DNA of 64,000 bases from Pseudomonas putida (GTDB taxonomy: Bacteria; Pseudomonadota; Gammaproteobacteria; Pseudomonadales; Pseudomonadaceae), in the NCBI RefSeq assembly GCF_028682635.1, contig NZ_JANHLK010000009.1:124001-188000 (forward strand), written 5' to 3'. The position numbers and the translations under genes are program-made. Within the stretch, counting starts at the first letter, position 1. Each line of letters opens with the position of its first letter. Shown here one piece after another: positions 62,851 to 64,000 of the stretch. Under the pieces are notes generated by a model, which worked only from the letters and a program-made list of their open reading frames with translations, had not been told where the DNA came from and made no database searches.

Positions 62851-62926
62851 TGGTGCCCAGAGACGGAATCGAACCGCCGACACGGGGATTTTCAATCCCC
62901 TGCTCTACCGACTGAGCTATCTGGGC
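62851..62926 (-). tRNA. tRNA-Phe (anticodon GAA)
   Basis: 76 nt with encoded CCA. Acceptor GCCCAGA pairs with TCTGGGC. The anticodon arm GGGGA-TTGAAAA-TCCCC carries GAA and the T-arm has GGTTCGATTCC. Confidence 0.97.
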
Positions 62927-62936
62927 AACGGGGCGC

Positions 62937-62965
62937 ATTAAACTGGTTTTTCAGGGGGTCGTCAA
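62937..62965 (-). promoter_or_regulatory. tRNA-Phe promoter
   Basis: On the minus strand: TTGACG (62960-62965), a 17-bp spacer and TTTAAT (62937-62942), ending 11 bp before the tRNA. Confidence 0.8.
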
Positions 62966-63029
62966 GCAAGTTATCAAGAAATATTTAATTATTACCGTCG
63001 CTTACGATCCGGCCCCCGATTTCAAGGGC

Positions 63030-63302
63030 TTACTCCGCAGGCGGAACGTAGCCTTCGGCCTTGGCGTATTCCTCGCCGGAGAAGTACTTGTCCATCTCGC
63101 CCTGAAGATATTTGCGGTCTTCGGCGTTCATCATGTTCAGGCGCTTTTCGTTGATCAGCAGGGTCTGGTGTTTTTGCCAGTCGGCCCAGGCCTTGGCCGA
63201 GACGTGGTCAAAAATGTCCTGGCCTTTGGCACCCGGGAATGGAGCACGCTCCAGGGCGGGCAATTCTTCTTTGTACTTGCGGCACATGATGGTGCGGGTC
63301 AT
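63030..63302 (-). CDS. yggX: YggX, Fe(II)-trafficking oxidative-damage protection protein
   Basis: 90 residues, the family length. Starts [17 protein letters not shown] with the conserved Cys7 and ends near YVPPAE. YggX lowers labile iron toxicity and helps protect Fe-S proteins. Its start overlaps the mutY stop (ATGA), the classic mutY-yggX operon. Confidence 0.95.
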   Translation of the reverse strand: MTRTIMCRKYKEELPALERAPFPGAKGQDIFDHVSAKAWADWQKHQTLLINEKRLNMMNAEDRKYLQGEMDKYFSGEEYAKAEGYVPPAE

Positions 63303-64000
63303 GACGACTCTCCTGCGTTCAATACGACGGCCGCGCGTTCGAGCAAGGTCTTGACCGGGGCGGCAAGGCCCAGGCGCGGCGGGGTGGCGAGGTTATACCA
63401 GAGCCAGTCGGCCTCGGCCACGTGATGGCCGGCCTCCTGGACCTGAACCAGCCAGGGTTCGATGGATAACTGGAAATGGCTGAAGGTGTGCACCAGGTTC
63501 GGCAGTGCCTGCTGGTTGCCCAGCGCCAGCGAGTGCTGCGTGGCGAGGTGTTGCAGGTCGTCGAGGTCATCGAGTTCCGGCAAGCTCCATAAACCGCCCC
63601 ACAGGCCCGTGGAGGGGCGACGGTAAAGCAGGATCGCACCTTCGGCATTGGCGAGCATCGGCATCAGCGTGCGTTTCTGCGGGATGGCTTTGCGTGGTTT
63701 GGGAATCGGGTAGCGGGTTTCCAGGCCGAGCATGTGCGCTTCACAACCCTTTTCCAGCGGGCAGAGCAGGCAGCTCGGCTTGCTGCGAGTGCAGAGCGTG
63801 GCGCCCAGGTCCATCATCGCCTGAGTGTAGGCGTTGACCCGATCGTGCGGCGTAAAGCGCTCAGCGTTTGCCCAGAGCTGTTTAGCCACCTTGGGCTCGC
63901 CCGGGTAGCCCTCTTGTGCGGTAAAGCGTGCCAGCACGCGCTTGACGTTGCCGTCGAGGATGGGCGCGCGCAGGCCCATGCTGATGCTGGCGATCGCGCC
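63299..64000 (-). CDS. mutY: MutY adenine DNA glycosylase, C-terminal part (cut by window edge)
   Basis: The frame is open to the right edge, so only about 233 C-terminal residues are present. Seen: the end of the HhH-GPD domain ([17 protein letters not shown], the GPD loop region), the [4Fe-4S] ligands C-x6-C-x2-C-x5-C ([17 protein letters not shown]), and the C-terminal NUDIX-like domain that recognises 8-oxoguanine ([12 protein letters not shown]). It removes A opposite 8-oxoG. Overlaps yggX by 4 nt. Confidence 0.96.
   Translation of the reverse strand, partial: GAIASISMGLRAPILDGNVKRVLARFTAQEGYPGEPKVAKQLWANAERFTPHDRVNAYTQAMMDLGATLCTRSKPSCLLCPLEKGCEAHMLGLETRYPIPKPRKAIPQKRTLMPMLANAEGAILLYRRPSTGLWGGLWSLPELDDLDDLQHLATQHSLALGNQQALPNLVHTFSHFQLSIEPWLVQVQEAGHHVAEADWLWYNLATPPRLGLAAPVKTLLERAAVVLNAGESS

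Overview
The window is about 64 kb of a GC-rich gammaproteobacterial chromosome. Gene content, codon use, REP palindromes of the GTGGGAGCGGGCTTGCTCGCGAA type and gene order all point to a Pseudomonas of the fluorescens/putida side of the genus. The backbone (hslO-pckA, 3-hydroxyacyl-CoA dehydrogenase/thioesterase, FdhF-like/fdhD/LysR, LysM protein, yrfG/nudE/cysQ, thioesterase, dctBD, rmlC, an amino-acid ABC importer, yggX/mutY) follows, as I remember it, the order of P. aeruginosa PAO1 from roughly PA5193 back to PA5147. Everything that interrupts this order is probably accessory.

Layout. 0-21.5 kb is mostly backbone: redox chaperone, gluconeogenic PckA, a RecQ-family helicase, an acyl-CoA enzyme pair, a molybdopterin oxidoreductase with FdhD, nucleotide-housekeeping hydrolases, and the DctB/DctD two-component system. 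A small AT-richer patch at 3.5-5.0 kb carries a HigB/NadS-type toxin-antitoxin pair and unrecognised small genes. 21.6-40.1 kb is accessory metabolism: a three-domain kinase/M23-like/aminotransferase fusion, the agmatine-to-putrescine genes aguBA, a Fur-boxed TonB siderophore receptor, an OprD-type porin behind a possible attenuator or small RNA, a tautomerase/DsbA-like/SDR operon, and a second three-domain fusion with an Lrp-type regulator and a complete polar amino-acid ABC importer. 40.1-44.0 kb is a 3.8-kb integrated element in a tRNA-Thr gene, bounded by perfect 49-bp repeats and carrying hicAB, a truncated cytosine methyltransferase and a tyrosine recombinase. 44.4-53.3 kb is backbone again (methyltransferase, LAO/HisJ-type importer, GabP-like permease, two paralogous small proteins, hydrolase), interrupted by a vapBC cassette lying between two copies of one terminator. 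53.3-57 kb has a YhcG-type nuclease, small exported proteins and a TSUP exporter. 57.1-62.7 kb is an amine-catabolism cluster (aldehyde dehydrogenase, LuxR-type regulator, omega-transaminase, APC permease). The window ends in tRNA-Phe, yggX and the 3' part of mutY.

How it fits together. The theme of the accessory DNA is uptake and breakdown of nitrogenous compounds: agmatine (aguBA), an amine fed through transaminase plus aldehyde dehydrogenase, and one or two unknown substrates handled by the kinase/aminotransferase fusions. The most promising undescribed unit is the Lrp - three-domain fusion - ABC importer locus at 33.3-40.1 kb, together with its divergent paralogue at 21.6 kb. One retains the metal ligands of its internal M23-like domain and the other has lost most of them. 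Functions are inferred from motifs read in the sequence; no database search was run.
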